Of a stretch of DNA of 64,000 nt, positions 25,839 to 35,447 are shown piece after piece. Source of the stretch: Bacillus sp. FJAT-29937 (GTDB lineage Bacteria > Bacillota > Bacilli > Bacillales > Cytobacillaceae); assembly GCF_001509555.1 (NCBI RefSeq), contig NZ_LMAS01000002.1, positions 426,128 through 490,127 on the forward strand, written 5' to 3'. A program made the position numbers and the translations under genes. The notes below the pieces were generated by a model, which was not told where the DNA came from, searched no databases, and saw only the letters and a program-made list of their open reading frames with translations. Within the stretch, counting starts at the first letter, position 1, and the number at the start of each line of letters is the position of its first letter.

Positions 25839-27490
25839 GCACTCAAACACCAGTATATTTAGAAAATCCAGTCACAACGGAAATTGTCAGGAATGCCCTC
25901 ATCTCGGCTGCAGATGAAATGAACGCAAGTCTTGCGAGAAGCGCATTTTCACCGATTATTTATGAAATGAAGGATTGCAGTGTTTGTATTTTTAACCGTG
26001 ATGTAGAGCTATTAGGACAGTCTGCCGGATTGCCTATATTTCTCGGAAATATTGATGAATGTATAAAGGTAACAACAAATGTAATTGGCGGAATTGAAAA
26101 CTATAAGGATGGAGATGTCTATATTTTAAATGATTCCTATATTGGCGGAACACATTTAAATGATGTTACGGTTTTCTCTCCAATTTTCTTCGAAGGTGAG
26201 CTTGTTGGCTTTACAGCTAACCGTGCCCACTGGTTAGATATCGGCTCGAAGGATCCTGGGTATCCGATGGATGCAACAAGTATTTATCAAGAGGGTATCC
26301 GAATTCCTCCTACTAAAATTTATGATCAAGGGAAGCCAATCGAAGATGTAATCCGCTTAATTGTTTCGAATAACCGTTTCCGCGAAGCTGCATTGGGAGA
26401 TTTAAATGCGCAAATTGCAGCCTGCCGGACAGGTGAAAAAAGATTCAAGGAATTAATTATCCGCTTTGGCATCGACCGAATTAATCGCTGTATTCATGAC
26501 ATTTTTAAACAATCCGAAGAAATGGATAGAAGTGTTATTCGTAATATTCCGGACGGCGTCTATGAGGCAGAAGGATACTTGGATAATGATGGGGTCAAGG
26601 ATGAACCGATTCTTGTAAAGGTTCAAGTAAAGGTTGAGGGCGATTATATTACGATTGATCTTACAGGCTCTAGCAAGCAGCGCTTCGGACAAACGAACTG
26701 CGGCTATGCACAGACGATTTCAGCCTGCCGTGTGGCATTTAAAGATTTAATTAGTCCAAATTCTCCTGTAACTGGCGGGAACTTTAAAACAATGACGGTT
26801 ATTGCTCCAGAAGCAACGATCTTCCATGCAGTAGAGCCTGCGCCATGCGGCTGGTATTTTACTCCGCTAGGCATATTGATTGATTTAATTATTAAAGCTT
26901 TATCACCTGTCATGAAGGATAAGGCTGCTGGAGCACACTATGGGGATTCAATGGTAGTTACATTTGCAGGAATAGATGAGAATACTAATGAGTCATTTTT
27001 AAGTGTAGAAGCGACTGCTGGAGGATGGGGTGCATTCCATTCTGGTGATGGCCAATCTGCATTAATTAACCATGTGAGCGGGGACTTCAAAAACTTGCCA
27101 ATTGAAGTATTTGAGTCAAAGTATCCGATCAGAATCAATCAATATGGATTAAGACAAAACTCTGGCGGAGCCGGCCAGTATCGCGGAGGACTTGGAGTTG
27201 TAAGAGAGTATGAGATTCTTAGTGAAGATGCGGCAGTTTCTTTATGGTTTGAAAGATCCAAAACTCCGGCTTGGGGACTATTCGGTGGCCTGCCTGGCGC
27301 AAAGCCTGATGTAGAAATTATTTCAGGAGAAGAGGTTGACCATTTACTAAAGGTAAACGGAAGAAAAGTACGCAAAGGCGATATCGTCAAAGTCATGACC
27401 GGGGGTGGCGGTGGCTTTGGGGATCCGTCCGAAAGATCTTATGGGGATTTTGAAAAAGATTTAAGAAATGAATATGTTACAGGAAAATAA
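25835..27490 (+). CDS. Hydantoinase/oxoprolinase subunit B (HyuB), copy 1
   Basis: 551 residues, complete hydantoinase_B domain. Signatures: SPIIYEMKDCSVCIF near 35, ILNDSYIGGTHLNDVT near 95, RAHWLDIGSKDPG near 127, and the C-terminal GGGGGFGDPSER. It carries the hydrolytic site of the HyuA/HyuB complex. ATGA overlap with hyuA shows translational coupling. Unlike copies at 35448 and 53638 it is not followed by a small cupin but by a DUF3830 gene. Confidence 0.9.
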   Translation: MSTQTPVYLENPVTTEIVRNALISAADEMNASLARSAFSPIIYEMKDCSVCIFNRDVELLGQSAGLPIFLGNIDECIKVTTNVIGGIENYKDGDVYILNDSYIGGTHLNDVTVFSPIFFEGELVGFTANRAHWLDIGSKDPGYPMDATSIYQEGIRIPPTKIYDQGKPIEDVIRLIVSNNRFREAALGDLNAQIAACRTGEKRFKELIIRFGIDRINRCIHDIFKQSEEMDRSVIRNIPDGVYEAEGYLDNDGVKDEPILVKVQVKVEGDYITIDLTGSSKQRFGQTNCGYAQTISACRVAFKDLISPNSPVTGGNFKTMTVIAPEATIFHAVEPAPCGWYFTPLGILIDLIIKALSPVMKDKAAGAHYGDSMVVTFAGIDENTNESFLSVEATAGGWGAFHSGDGQSALINHVSGDFKNLPIEVFESKYPIRINQYGLRQNSGGAGQYRGGLGVVREYEILSEDAAVSLWFERSKTPAWGLFGGLPGAKPDVEIISGEEVDHLLKVNGRKVRKGDIVKVMTGGGGGFGDPSERSYGDFEKDLRNEYVTGK

Positions 27491-27540
27491 ACAAAAAAAC
27501 AGCGAGTAAAGAATATACACCTTGAACTCATGGTGGAAAT

Positions 27541-27577
27541 GGGAAGGATATTCTTAAAAGAATGCCTTCCCTATTTT
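27541..27577 (+). terminator. Terminator-like hairpin after hyuB copy 1
   Basis: GGGAAGG...ATTCTT pairs with AAGAAT...CCTTCCC (one internal mismatch pair), followed by TATTTT. Confidence 0.65.
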
Positions 27578-27642
27578 CGCCTAGTTAAGACCGGCATCTC
27601 GGAATTTATTTTAAATATAAACTTAGAGGATGTGCAGCAGCG

Positions 27643-28083
27643 TTGAAAAGAATAAGATTTCGGTTTGAAGGTGGGGGAGAAGTTTCGGCAACCTTGCTGG
27701 AGGAGAAAGCCCCATTAACGTGTGAGAAAATTTGGAATGCACTTCCATTAGAAAGTATCGTTACCCAATCCAGATGGTCAGGCAGGGAATTCAATTTTAC
27801 CTATAACGAACAAGACTTACCGCCAAGAGAAAACCAGACCATCTATACTAGTCTTGGGGAAGTGTGTTATTGGCGGGATTGGAACTGGGAAGAGAATGGC
27901 ACCATCCCCCAAGCTTTAGCCATTTACTATGGTGCAGAGCTAGCAAGAAGCCACAAAGGCAGTGAGCCTGTTAACGTTATTGCACAAGTCGACTATTCGG
28001 AATTTGACAAACTTGTACAAATTGGCGAACGAATTTGGCTTGAAGGGAAAGAGAAGATTTATATTGAGAGATTGGAAGACTAA
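27643..28083 (+). CDS. DUF3830 family protein (cyclophilin-like fold)
   Basis: 146 residues from TTG 27643; AGAGGA lies 12 bases upstream, a slightly long spacing, and no better in-frame start was seen. The pattern APLTCEKIWNALPLES, WSGREFNF, then GEVCYWRDWNW and AIYYG matches DUF3830/cyclophilin-like small proteins often found next to hydantoinase and amidohydrolase genes. No catalytic residues are known. A hairpin separates it from hyuB, so it may have its own promoter. A role as an accessory protein to hyuAB is inference. Confidence 0.7.
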   Translation: MKRIRFRFEGGGEVSATLLEEKAPLTCEKIWNALPLESIVTQSRWSGREFNFTYNEQDLPPRENQTIYTSLGEVCYWRDWNWEENGTIPQALAIYYGAELARSHKGSEPVNVIAQVDYSEFDKLVQIGERIWLEGKEKIYIERLED

Positions 28084-28174
28084 GCTAGGTAAATCTCGTT
28101 TAAAAAACAACTATTAAAATTGCTAAGTATTCAGTTTCAATGGGAGATGAAAAGCTAAAAACCACCTTTTGTTT

Positions 28175-28217
28175 GAAATTGCGTAATAATGCGCAATTTC
28201 CGTGCAGGAGTTTTTTT
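28175..28217 (+). terminator. Weak terminator candidate after the DUF3830 gene
   Basis: GAAATTGC (28175-28182) and GCAATTTC (28193-28200) form an 8-bp stem, with a run of seven Ts at 28211-28217, eleven bases late. The rest of 28084-28549 is AT-rich and holds a likely promoter for the XRE gene with GTTACTG (inverse CAGTAAC) near 28308. Confidence 0.35.
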
Positions 28218-28549
28218 GTATTCATAAGTAGTTTTTGCCAAAAAAATATTTTTTTGAATTATCTATATATTTATTTAGAGTTATGGTAATATTTAAATAA
28301 ATAAAGTGTTACTGCATTTTTTGAACTTTAACCCGTTCTTTTCTTCAAACATTAGCAAATTATTTATGAGAAATACCTAAAACGATGAATTAAATAATAC
28401 ATAGGGAGAATTACAATTAAAGAAAATGAATATTTATTTGAAAGTTATTTGGAGAAAACAAAGATAATAAATAGATATAACTACCTGCCTTCGGTTGGTA
28501 ATGTAGTAAGTAACAAAATTACAACATGAGTAAGTTGGAGGTCCTGGAT

Positions 28550-29092
28550 ATGGAAGAGGTATCAAGAAAAATTAAAGAAATACGTATTGAAATGGGCTTA
28601 ACCTTGAAAGATTTAAGTGAAAAAACTGACTTATCTGTAAGCTTCCTTTCGCAAGTAGAAAGGGGTGCTTCGTCAATTGCGATAACTTCATTAAAAAAAA
28701 TTGCGGATTCCTTAAAGGTGCCTATTACAATTTTTTTTGAAGACTTTACTACTAATAATCACCTGATAAAGGTAGAAGACCAAAAACCTTTTCAAATTCA
28801 GGGAACTGGTAATCAATATGTAAGATTAGGTGGAGAGTTTTTAGGAAGAACCATTGAGCCTTTACTAGTAAAGTTTCCACCCGGCCAACTTGATGATAAA
28901 AAAAATAGTCATCCAGGGGAAGAGTTTTACTATGTCCTTGATGGTACTCTAATTGTTGAAATAGAAGAAAAGGAATATGTTGTAAAAGCAGGGGACTCTA
29001 TTCATTTCCCTTCTAATATCCCACATACAATGACCAATCCTACTAATAAAGATGTTAGTGTTTTGGCAGTTGTAACTCCGGTATTATTCTAA
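28550..29092 (+). CDS. XRE-cupin transcriptional regulator (copy 2)
   Basis: 180 residues from ATG 28550, chosen because GGAGGT lies 8 bases upstream and the two paralogues begin at the same point; an in-frame ATG at 28526 has no site. Helix-turn-helix about 6-60 (LTLKDLSEKTDLSVSFLSQV), cupin about 105-175 (HPGEEFYYVLDGTL, HFPSNIPHTMTNP). It heads the degraded module: right after it the hyuA gene and most of hyuB are missing and only the C-terminal hyuB piece remains. It is therefore a regulator whose main target genes have been lost, though cupin, peptidase, racemase and transporter genes remain. Confidence 0.9.
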   Translation: MEEVSRKIKEIRIEMGLTLKDLSEKTDLSVSFLSQVERGASSIAITSLKKIADSLKVPITIFFEDFTTNNHLIKVEDQKPFQIQGTGNQYVRLGGEFLGRTIEPLLVKFPPGQLDDKKNSHPGEEFYYVLDGTLIVEIEEKEYVVKAGDSIHFPSNIPHTMTNPTNKDVSVLAVVTPVLF

Positions 29093-29131
29093 TCTCTATT
29101 AATTTACTATTTTGTAGGAAAAGGAGGATAA

Positions 29132-29302
29132 ATTAGGGGGGAATATGGAGATCCATTGAATAGACCTGTAGAAGTTGTGATTTATGTTAAAAATGAATTT
29201 ATCACACTTAAACAGGCTGACAGCGATTATGGTGTCACTCTTGACCTAAGCGCACTAAGTGCAAAAGCATTTACAAAAAGTAAAGGATTGGAGGAAGGAT
29301 AA
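29132..29302 (+). pseudogene. HyuB C-terminal remnant
   Basis: About 55 codons in frame between stops read GEYGDPLNRPVEVV then YVKNEFITLKQADSDYGV and end at TAA 29300. This matches the extreme C-terminus of hyuB proteins (compare GGYGNPLDRTVDEVR and LKAAEECYGV in the 44912-46672 protein). The rest of hyuB and all of hyuA are absent between the XRE gene and this piece, a gap of only 40 bases. The tail resembles the 44912 type more than the 35448/53638 type, so the lost gene was probably of a different subfamily. Confidence 0.75.
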
Positions 29303-29638
29303 TTGAAGGCTACTAGATTAAAAGACATAGATGGAGAAAAGCGTTCAGGCGCAACATTGAAAACGATATTTGATGAATCAATTGAAGAAGGCGGAAGGAC
29401 ATTGTTTGGCACAGTGACATTTCCACCGGGTGGCCGCATTCCAAATGAAGGAACGGGGTCTCATGAACAAGACGAATACGGAATTGTTATAAAAGGGTCT
29501 TTATTAATAATGAGCGGAGGGGAAGAACAGAGAGTTTCTTCCGGCCAAGCCTACTTTATCCCAAATAAAGAAGAGCATTGGGCCCTTAATGATAGGGAAG
29601 AAGACTGTGAAATAGTTTTTTCCCTCGTTAAACGATAA
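29303..29638 (+). CDS. Small cupin protein (copy 1)
   Basis: 111 residues from TTG 29303, immediately after the hyuB remnant and preceded by GGAGGAAGG. One cupin_2 barrel: GTGSHEQDEYGIVIKGSL and YFIPNKEEHWALND hold the histidines and acidic residues that could bind a metal. Homologous small cupins follow hyuB at 37200 and 55394. It may be an accessory subunit or metabolite-binding protein of the hydantoinase. This copy is the most diverged of the three, in line with the loss of its partner. Confidence 0.8.
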   Translation: MKATRLKDIDGEKRSGATLKTIFDESIEEGGRTLFGTVTFPPGGRIPNEGTGSHEQDEYGIVIKGSLLIMSGGEEQRVSSGQAYFIPNKEEHWALNDREEDCEIVFSLVKR

Positions 29639-29739
29639 AAAGATAGTTTTGAAGAAAAGTACTTAGTTTTTCTTAATAATCCCTATAATTTTATTTGATA
29701 GTTGGGGATTAAAATATTTGGATGGAAGGTGAAAGTGAT

Positions 29740-30849
29740 ATGCCGTACAAAAAGAGGATTACCAAAGCTAGGGAATTATTGAGTAAGTTGGGTTTAAAAT
29801 CAGTAGTAGTAACCTACCCATCAAATTTTTTCTATTTTAGCGGAACCTGGATTGATTCACATGAACGGTTACAAGCAATTGTTATTCCCGAAACAGGGGA
29901 ACCGACAATGATTATCCATGAAATGTCGAAAGAGGAAATAAAAATAAAAGGGTTATATCAAACTGTTTTTTGGAAAGATGGGGAAAAATCGCTTGAACAT
30001 TTACTGAAAATTCTACCTGATAGGGGTACTGTAGCGATTGATAATCTTTGGCCAAGCCAAAACTTAATTCAACTAATGAACTTAAATGAACAACTCTCTT
30101 TTGTTGATAGTACAGAGGTGATAGGTTCATTAAGATTATATAAAGATAAGGAGGAGATTGACTTACTTAAGAAATCAGGGGCTATTGCTGATAAAGTTTT
30201 GAATGAGGTAATTGGTTATATTAGGCCTGGGCTTACTGAAAAGGAGGTATCTGAAGAAATCAAACGGCTTTTTGCGTTGAATAATGTCGACCAACTCTCC
30301 TTTAAACCAATTATTGGTGCCGGAAAGAATGGCGCAATTCCACATCATCAATCGGGGGACAACATCATTAAAACAGGGGACATGGTTGTAATTGATATGG
30401 GTGGAGTTAAAGATCACTATTGCTCTGATATGACGCGAACCGTTTATGTGGGGGAAGAACCAACTGAAGAAATGAAAAAAGTCTATCAAACTGTCAAAAT
30501 GGCGAAGGATGAAGCAATAAAAGCTGTAAAACCTGGAGTACCATTAAAACAAATTGATAAGGTTGCAAGAAATATTATTAGTGAAGCAGGTTATGGCGAC
30601 TACTTTACACATCGAACTGGACATGGTTTAGGGATTGATGTACATGAAGAACCATATGTTACTTTTAACAATTCTCAACTATTAGAAGAGGGAATGGTAA
30701 TAAGTATTGAACCTGGAATTTATTTAAGTGGTAATTTTGGAGTGCGTATTGAAGATATAGTTGTTGTTACATCAGATGGATGCGAAAGATTAAATAATCT
30801 CTCTTGTGACTTAATTTGTACTGGAAAACATGCTCAAGTAAATAGGTAA
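29740..30849 (+). CDS. M24 family metallopeptidase (Xaa-Pro peptidase-like), copy 1
   Basis: 369 residues from ATG 29740 (AAGGTGA upstream); an in-frame ATG at 29722 lacks a site. Creatinase-type N-terminal domain (about 5-130) and pita-bread C-terminal domain. All five dinuclear metal ligands are present: D219, D230, H295, E324, E338 (VVIDMGG, CSDMTRT, HRTGHGLG, SIEPGIY, VRIEDIV). That favours an active aminopeptidase/prolidase over creatinase, which lacks metal. It could cleave the linear product of ring opening; that is inference. Confidence 0.85.
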   Translation: MPYKKRITKARELLSKLGLKSVVVTYPSNFFYFSGTWIDSHERLQAIVIPETGEPTMIIHEMSKEEIKIKGLYQTVFWKDGEKSLEHLLKILPDRGTVAIDNLWPSQNLIQLMNLNEQLSFVDSTEVIGSLRLYKDKEEIDLLKKSGAIADKVLNEVIGYIRPGLTEKEVSEEIKRLFALNNVDQLSFKPIIGAGKNGAIPHHQSGDNIIKTGDMVVIDMGGVKDHYCSDMTRTVYVGEEPTEEMKKVYQTVKMAKDEAIKAVKPGVPLKQIDKVARNIISEAGYGDYFTHRTGHGLGIDVHEEPYVTFNNSQLLEEGMVISIEPGIYLSGNFGVRIEDIVVVTSDGCERLNNLSCDLICTGKHAQVNR

Positions 30850-30985
30850 AACTTATACGAAGTTTAAAAAGGCAGAATCCTCATCATGGATACTAATTGT
30901 TACAATTAGAACTTATATATGAGGATTTACAAAACAAATGGTCTGACTATTATGAGTATTAAAATTATAGGGAGGATGAAAATAT

Positions 30986-31756
30986 ATGAAGAAAAAAATT
31001 ATCTTTATTAACCCTTTGCATACCGATATCTATGATGAAGAATTCAGGACCCAATTTGAACGATATAAAAGTCCAGAAACAATAGTAGATGTTATTTCAT
31101 TTGCACCTGGTGAAGGCCCAACCCATCTTGAGTATAACTGTTATGAGGCAATGGTCATCCCCGAAATAATAAGAACTGTAAAGAAAGCAGAAGAAGAGGG
31201 ATATGATGCTGCGATTATTGGTTGTTTTTATGACCCCGCTATAAGGGCTTGCCGTGAAGTTTCTGAAAAAATGGTGATAACGGCTCCTGCAGAGGCTGCC
31301 TTGCATGTCGCTACAACATTAGGTGAGAATTTTTCTATTATTGTTGGCCAACAAAAATGGATTCCCGAAATGAAAGAGAATGTTCATAAATACGGTTTTG
31401 GAAGCAAGTTGGCATCATTTAAGTCCCTTGAGTTAGGTGTACATGACTTCCAAAAGGATCATGAGGAAACAAAAAGAAGAATAAGAACTGCGGCACTTGA
31501 AGCAATCAATGAAGATGGTGCAGATGTAATTGTGTTAGGGTGTACAGCTGAATTCGGATTTTTTGATGTTCTGCAAAAAGAGCTGGGTGTTCCTGTTATT
31601 GATGCCAGTTTGTCGCCGCTTAAATACGCTGAATTCTTGGTAGAGTTAAAGCAAAATATGGATTGGACCCACAGCAAAAAAGTAGGATATCAGTCACCAC
31701 CGGCTAAAGAGGTGGAAAGTTTCAATTTATTTAAATCAACTACAATGAATAAATAG
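30986..31756 (+). CDS. Asp/Glu/hydantoin racemase family protein (copy 1)
   Basis: 256 residues. Two catalytic cysteines sit in the family motifs IGCFYDP (C80) and VLGCTAEFGF (C186), as needed for two-base racemisation. In hydantoin utilisation such proteins racemise 5-substituted hydantoins or the amino acid derivatives. Paralogues at 57147 and 59480 lie in the equivalent module. It is flanked by the M24 gene and an MFS gene in the same direction; a 136-bp leader with AGGGAGG precedes it. Confidence 0.85.
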   Translation: MKKKIIFINPLHTDIYDEEFRTQFERYKSPETIVDVISFAPGEGPTHLEYNCYEAMVIPEIIRTVKKAEEEGYDAAIIGCFYDPAIRACREVSEKMVITAPAEAALHVATTLGENFSIIVGQQKWIPEMKENVHKYGFGSKLASFKSLELGVHDFQKDHEETKRRIRTAALEAINEDGADVIVLGCTAEFGFFDVLQKELGVPVIDASLSPLKYAEFLVELKQNMDWTHSKKVGYQSPPAKEVESFNLFKSTTMNK

Positions 31757-31787
31757 GGAAAGTATCAGTATGAATGGAGTTGTTAAT

Positions 31788-33134
31788 ATGGGGAATTTAG
31801 CCAGGTCATCATCAGAATTAAATAAAATTGAAGTGGGATCCCTTTTTGAAAATATGCCACTTACTAAAAAACATAAGTTTGTTGGTATGGCACTATTCGT
31901 GGCTTTTGTAATAGAGGCCTGGGAAATGATGATCATAATTATGATTAGTGGGGCAATCGCGGCTGATTTCTCATTAACTCCAGTCCAGGTTGGCTCCCTA
32001 ATAGGATCTATATTCTTAGGGATGATACCAGGTACCTATATAGGGGGAATAGTAGGAGATAAAATTGGGCGTAAAAAAGCAATAACCTACAGCTTATTTC
32101 TATACGGAATTGTTTCACTTATCAGCGCTTTTTCACCGAACTACGAGGTACTGTATACCTTTCGTCTATTATCCGGTGTTTCCTTGGGGGGAGTACTAGC
32201 TTGTATATTTCCCTACTATGAAGAAATGCTTCCGGTTAAACATCGTGGAAAAGGGGCTGTCCACTTATCCGCAGGATGGCCGATTGGTACGTTAATTGCA
32301 ATTGCTTTAACTAGTTTGCTTTTGGATTTGGATGGAGTTATTGGGGGATGGAGAGCAATAATCTTTATAAGTTCATTAGCAGGACTATGGGGATTTGTAA
32401 TTGCTAAAATACCTGAATCACCATATTGGCTTGCGGGCAAAGGAAGGACAGCAGAGGCTAAAAAGGTGATTCATGAACTAAGTGAAGGAGAAACAAAGAT
32501 ATCTGATGACACAGAGTTAAGTGTATATAAAGTAAAACAAGGTAGTTTCTTAGAAATTTTTAAAGGAAAGATGTTGACGACTACTGTTTTACAAACAATT
32601 GTAAATTTCTCCTTTTCCTTTGGCTACTGGGGGCTTTATACTTGGATTCCTACGCTTTTATCTCAAAAAGGATTATCACTTGGACAAAGCATGGGTTTTC
32701 TAGCCTTATCAGCTGTCGCTCAAATACCTGGTTATCTTGTTTCAGCTCAACTTACGAGTAAATATGGGCGTAAGAAAGTAATGTTTGGATTTGTATTATT
32801 CGCAGCAATCTTTGGTTTTGCATTTGCCTATTCGTCAAACGTGGCGCAACTTTACATCTTTAACTTTGGTTTAGCTTTCTTCAGTTTAGGTGCATGGGGT
32901 GTTTGGAATACCTGGTTTGGTGAAATTTATCCGACAAATGTCCGCGGTGTAGGTTATAGCTGGGGTGCAGCAGGTCAACGCTGGGCAAATACTATAGCAC
33001 CTTCATTAATCGGATTTGTAATAGGATTGGGCTGGGTATTTGGAGCCACAGTTTCTTTTATTCAAATATTTATGGTCATTACACTTATCACTATTTTATT
33101 TATAAGGGAAACTGAAGGGAAAATATTAGAGTAA
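31788..33134 (+). CDS. MFS transporter, metabolite:H+ symporter type (copy 1)
   Basis: 448 residues with 12 membrane helices. Start at ATG 31788 matches the length of its paralogue at 58032; an ATG six codons upstream (31770) is also possible. The MFS loop motif GDKIGRKK lies between TM2 and TM3, PESPYWL after TM6 and the repeat SKYGRKK between TM8 and TM9, as in aromatic-acid and sugar-type symporters. It is the import system of the module. A strong terminator follows. Confidence 0.88.
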   Translation: MGNLARSSSELNKIEVGSLFENMPLTKKHKFVGMALFVAFVIEAWEMMIIIMISGAIAADFSLTPVQVGSLIGSIFLGMIPGTYIGGIVGDKIGRKKAITYSLFLYGIVSLISAFSPNYEVLYTFRLLSGVSLGGVLACIFPYYEEMLPVKHRGKGAVHLSAGWPIGTLIAIALTSLLLDLDGVIGGWRAIIFISSLAGLWGFVIAKIPESPYWLAGKGRTAEAKKVIHELSEGETKISDDTELSVYKVKQGSFLEIFKGKMLTTTVLQTIVNFSFSFGYWGLYTWIPTLLSQKGLSLGQSMGFLALSAVAQIPGYLVSAQLTSKYGRKKVMFGFVLFAAIFGFAFAYSSNVAQLYIFNFGLAFFSLGAWGVWNTWFGEIYPTNVRGVGYSWGAAGQRWANTIAPSLIGFVIGLGWVFGATVSFIQIFMVITLITILFIRETEGKILE

Positions 33135-33218
33135 CATCTATAAAATATGGGTCTAACTTATGTTTGGTACTCACTGGTTTTATGATTTAGTAAATTAGTG
33201 TTCTCTTTAATTTTTTTT

Positions 33219-33264
33219 GGCCTAACACCGGCATTTTATTGTAAATGCCTGTGTTAGGCCTTTT
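33219..33264 (+). terminator. Terminator after MFS copy 1
   Basis: A long near-perfect stem: GGCCTAACACCGGCATTTTA (33219-33238) pairs with its complement at 33242-33260, followed by TTTTAT. Confidence 0.9.
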
Positions 33265-33319
33265 ATATAATCATTATATTGACTGATAATTATAAATTTT
33301 TATTCCATTCACAACTATT

Positions 33320-33351
33320 TTATGTTATATTCATAATGATTACAGTAATAC
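33320..33351 (+). promoter_or_regulatory. Shared promoter/operator block, copy at hyuA copy 2
   Basis: TTATGTTATATTCATAAT followed by GATTACAGTAATAC. Only two bases differ from the 32-base block at 50919-50950. TATATT serves as a -10 region. hyuA starts 52 bases downstream. Confidence 0.6.
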
Positions 33352-33403
33352 TTTAATTTAGGCTACCTAATATTTTAAAACTAAAATAGAGGAGTGTGGA
33401 AAA

Positions 33404-35446
33404 ATGAGAGTTGCAACAGATATTGGAGGTACTTTTACAGATCTTGTATACGTTGATAAAAATGGTACTATTGGGATCGCGAAAAGTAATACTACTCCAC
33501 CTAATTTTGAAAAAGGGGTACTAGACGTTATTGAGAAGGCTGGTGTCAAAAGAGAACAGCTCTCTATGTTCATTCACGGGACAACGGTTATTATTAACGC
33601 ATTGACTGAACGAAAAGGTGCAAAAACAGGTCTGATTACTACAAAAGGATTCCGAGACATTTTAGAGATTGCGAGGGGGAACCGACCAGATCTATTTAAT
33701 GTCCGCTATAAAAAGCCGGAGCCGTTTGTAGAACGCCATTTGCGCCTCGAGGTAGATGAACGTCTGAATTATAAAGGGGAAATCCTTTCGCCTTTACGCA
33801 GAGAAGATATCGAAAAATGCGTGAAGTATTTTAAAAAAGAAGGTGTTGAGGCGATTGCTATCTCCTACATGCACTCTTATGTAAATCCATCGCATGAAGT
33901 GGAAACAGTAAGGATTATAAAGGAACTATGGCCAGAGGTACTTGTGACAGCATCGAGTGAGATTACCAAAGAATGGCGGGAATACGAGAGATCGAATACA
34001 GCTGTTCTAAATGCATATGTCCAACCTGCTGCCACAACCTATATTGATAAACTGGATAAGGAATTGCGCGAGCATATCGATGGTAATCAGCGTTACATAA
34101 TGCAATCAAATGGCGGAACAACAAAGTTCGATAATGCAAAGAAAGCACCTATCAACATGGTTGAATCTGGGCCGGTAGCCGGTATTTTCGGAGCAGCTGT
34201 CTTGGGGGAACTAATTGGTGAAAGAAATATCATTGCTTTTGATATCGGTGGGACGACAGCAAAATGCTCACTCATCGAAAACGGGGAAGTAAAAGTTTCC
34301 ACAGATTACTACATTGAAAGAGATAGCCGAAATGCGGGATACCCGATTAAAGCACCCGTTGTTGACATCGTAGAAATTGGAAACGGCGGCGGGTCCATCG
34401 CGTGGATTGACAACGCAGGTTCATTGAAAGTCGGTCCGCAATCTGCCGGAGCCAGTCCTGGGCCAGTTGCATATGGATTAGGGGGTACGGAACCTACGAC
34501 AACAGATGCCAACTTATTAACGGGTCGTTTGTCCCCTAAAAACTTTGATTACGATGTGAACATGAACAACGTAAAAGAAGCTATACAGCAAAAAATCGGT
34601 GATCATTTCGAAATTTCTGCAGAAGAGGCAGCACTTGGCATCATACGAATCGCTAATTCAAACATGCTAAATGCATTGAAGTTAATTTCAATCCGAAAAG
34701 GTCATAACCCACAAGATTTCACATTGCTCGCATTTGGTGGTGGGGGTTCAATGCACGCCCCTGCACTTGCTCTTGAGCTCGGCGTGAAAAAAGTCGTTGT
34801 GCCAATCGCTTCACCAGTATTCTCGGCCTGGGGAATGCTGATGACGGACCTGCGACATGATTATATTCAAACATATATCAAACGGTTAAACGAACTTTCT
34901 CTTTCCGAAATAGATGCGCAGTGGGAAGAAATTGAAAAACAAGCACTTGCTCATTATGAAGATGAAGGAATGGCTGCAGAAAATATCGAGTTCCATCGAT
35001 TTGCGGATATGCGCTACTTAGGGCAAGAGCATACCGTTAAAGTTCCTGTTCCTAACGGAAAATGGTCTGAAGAAGATAAGTATGCAATCATTAAAGAATT
35101 CCATAATCTTCACGAAAAGAACTTTACATTCAAACTGGAAGATTCACCGACTGAAATCGTAAATATCCATGTAACGGCTTTTGGTAAGGTACCTAAACCA
35201 GAAATCGGCAAAATCACACGTAATGGTTCCGTAGATGAAGCTAAAAAAGAAAACCGCAACATCTACTACGAGAAAAAGGGATGGATCAATACGCCAGTTT
35301 ACGACCGTGATAAGCTTCCGCCAAATGAGGTAATCCATGGACCTGCCGTAGTAGAAGAAAAAGCCGCTGTCACTTTAATTTATGATGGTCAACAATTACA
35401 TTTAGATGATTACGGAAACATCATTATCGAAATGGAGGAAAAGTAA
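33404..35446 (+). CDS. Hydantoinase/oxoprolinase subunit A (HyuA), copy 2
   Basis: 680 residues. ATP-binding motifs VATDIGGTFTDLVYVD at the N-terminus, HGTTVIINALTERKG near 62, AFDIGGTTAKCS near 279 and AFGGGGSMHAP near 445. It is nearly identical in protein to copy 4 at 51595 (9 differences in the first 82 residues), while codons differ often. Its own ATTACAGTA promoter drives it. hyuB begins 1 base after its stop. The regulator gene next to it has been separated: the nearest XRE gene (28550) is 4 kb upstream behind a terminator. Confidence 0.9.
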   Translation: MRVATDIGGTFTDLVYVDKNGTIGIAKSNTTPPNFEKGVLDVIEKAGVKREQLSMFIHGTTVIINALTERKGAKTGLITTKGFRDILEIARGNRPDLFNVRYKKPEPFVERHLRLEVDERLNYKGEILSPLRREDIEKCVKYFKKEGVEAIAISYMHSYVNPSHEVETVRIIKELWPEVLVTASSEITKEWREYERSNTAVLNAYVQPAATTYIDKLDKELREHIDGNQRYIMQSNGGTTKFDNAKKAPINMVESGPVAGIFGAAVLGELIGERNIIAFDIGGTTAKCSLIENGEVKVSTDYYIERDSRNAGYPIKAPVVDIVEIGNGGGSIAWIDNAGSLKVGPQSAGASPGPVAYGLGGTEPTTTDANLLTGRLSPKNFDYDVNMNNVKEAIQQKIGDHFEISAEEAALGIIRIANSNMLNALKLISIRKGHNPQDFTLLAFGGGGSMHAPALALELGVKKVVVPIASPVFSAWGMLMTDLRHDYIQTYIKRLNELSLSEIDAQWEEIEKQALAHYEDEGMAAENIEFHRFADMRYLGQEHTVKVPVPNGKWSEEDKYAIIKEFHNLHEKNFTFKLEDSPTEIVNIHVTAFGKVPKPEIGKITRNGSVDEAKKENRNIYYEKKGWINTPVYDRDKLPPNEVIHGPAVVEEKAAVTLIYDGQQLHLDDYGNIIIEMEEK

Positions 35447-35447
35447 T

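Noticed and set aside
28416-28529. 37-codon frame starting with ATT after AGGGAG, ending just before the XRE gene
   Set aside because: ATT starts are very rare and there is no recognisable similarity; likely leader sequence by chance.
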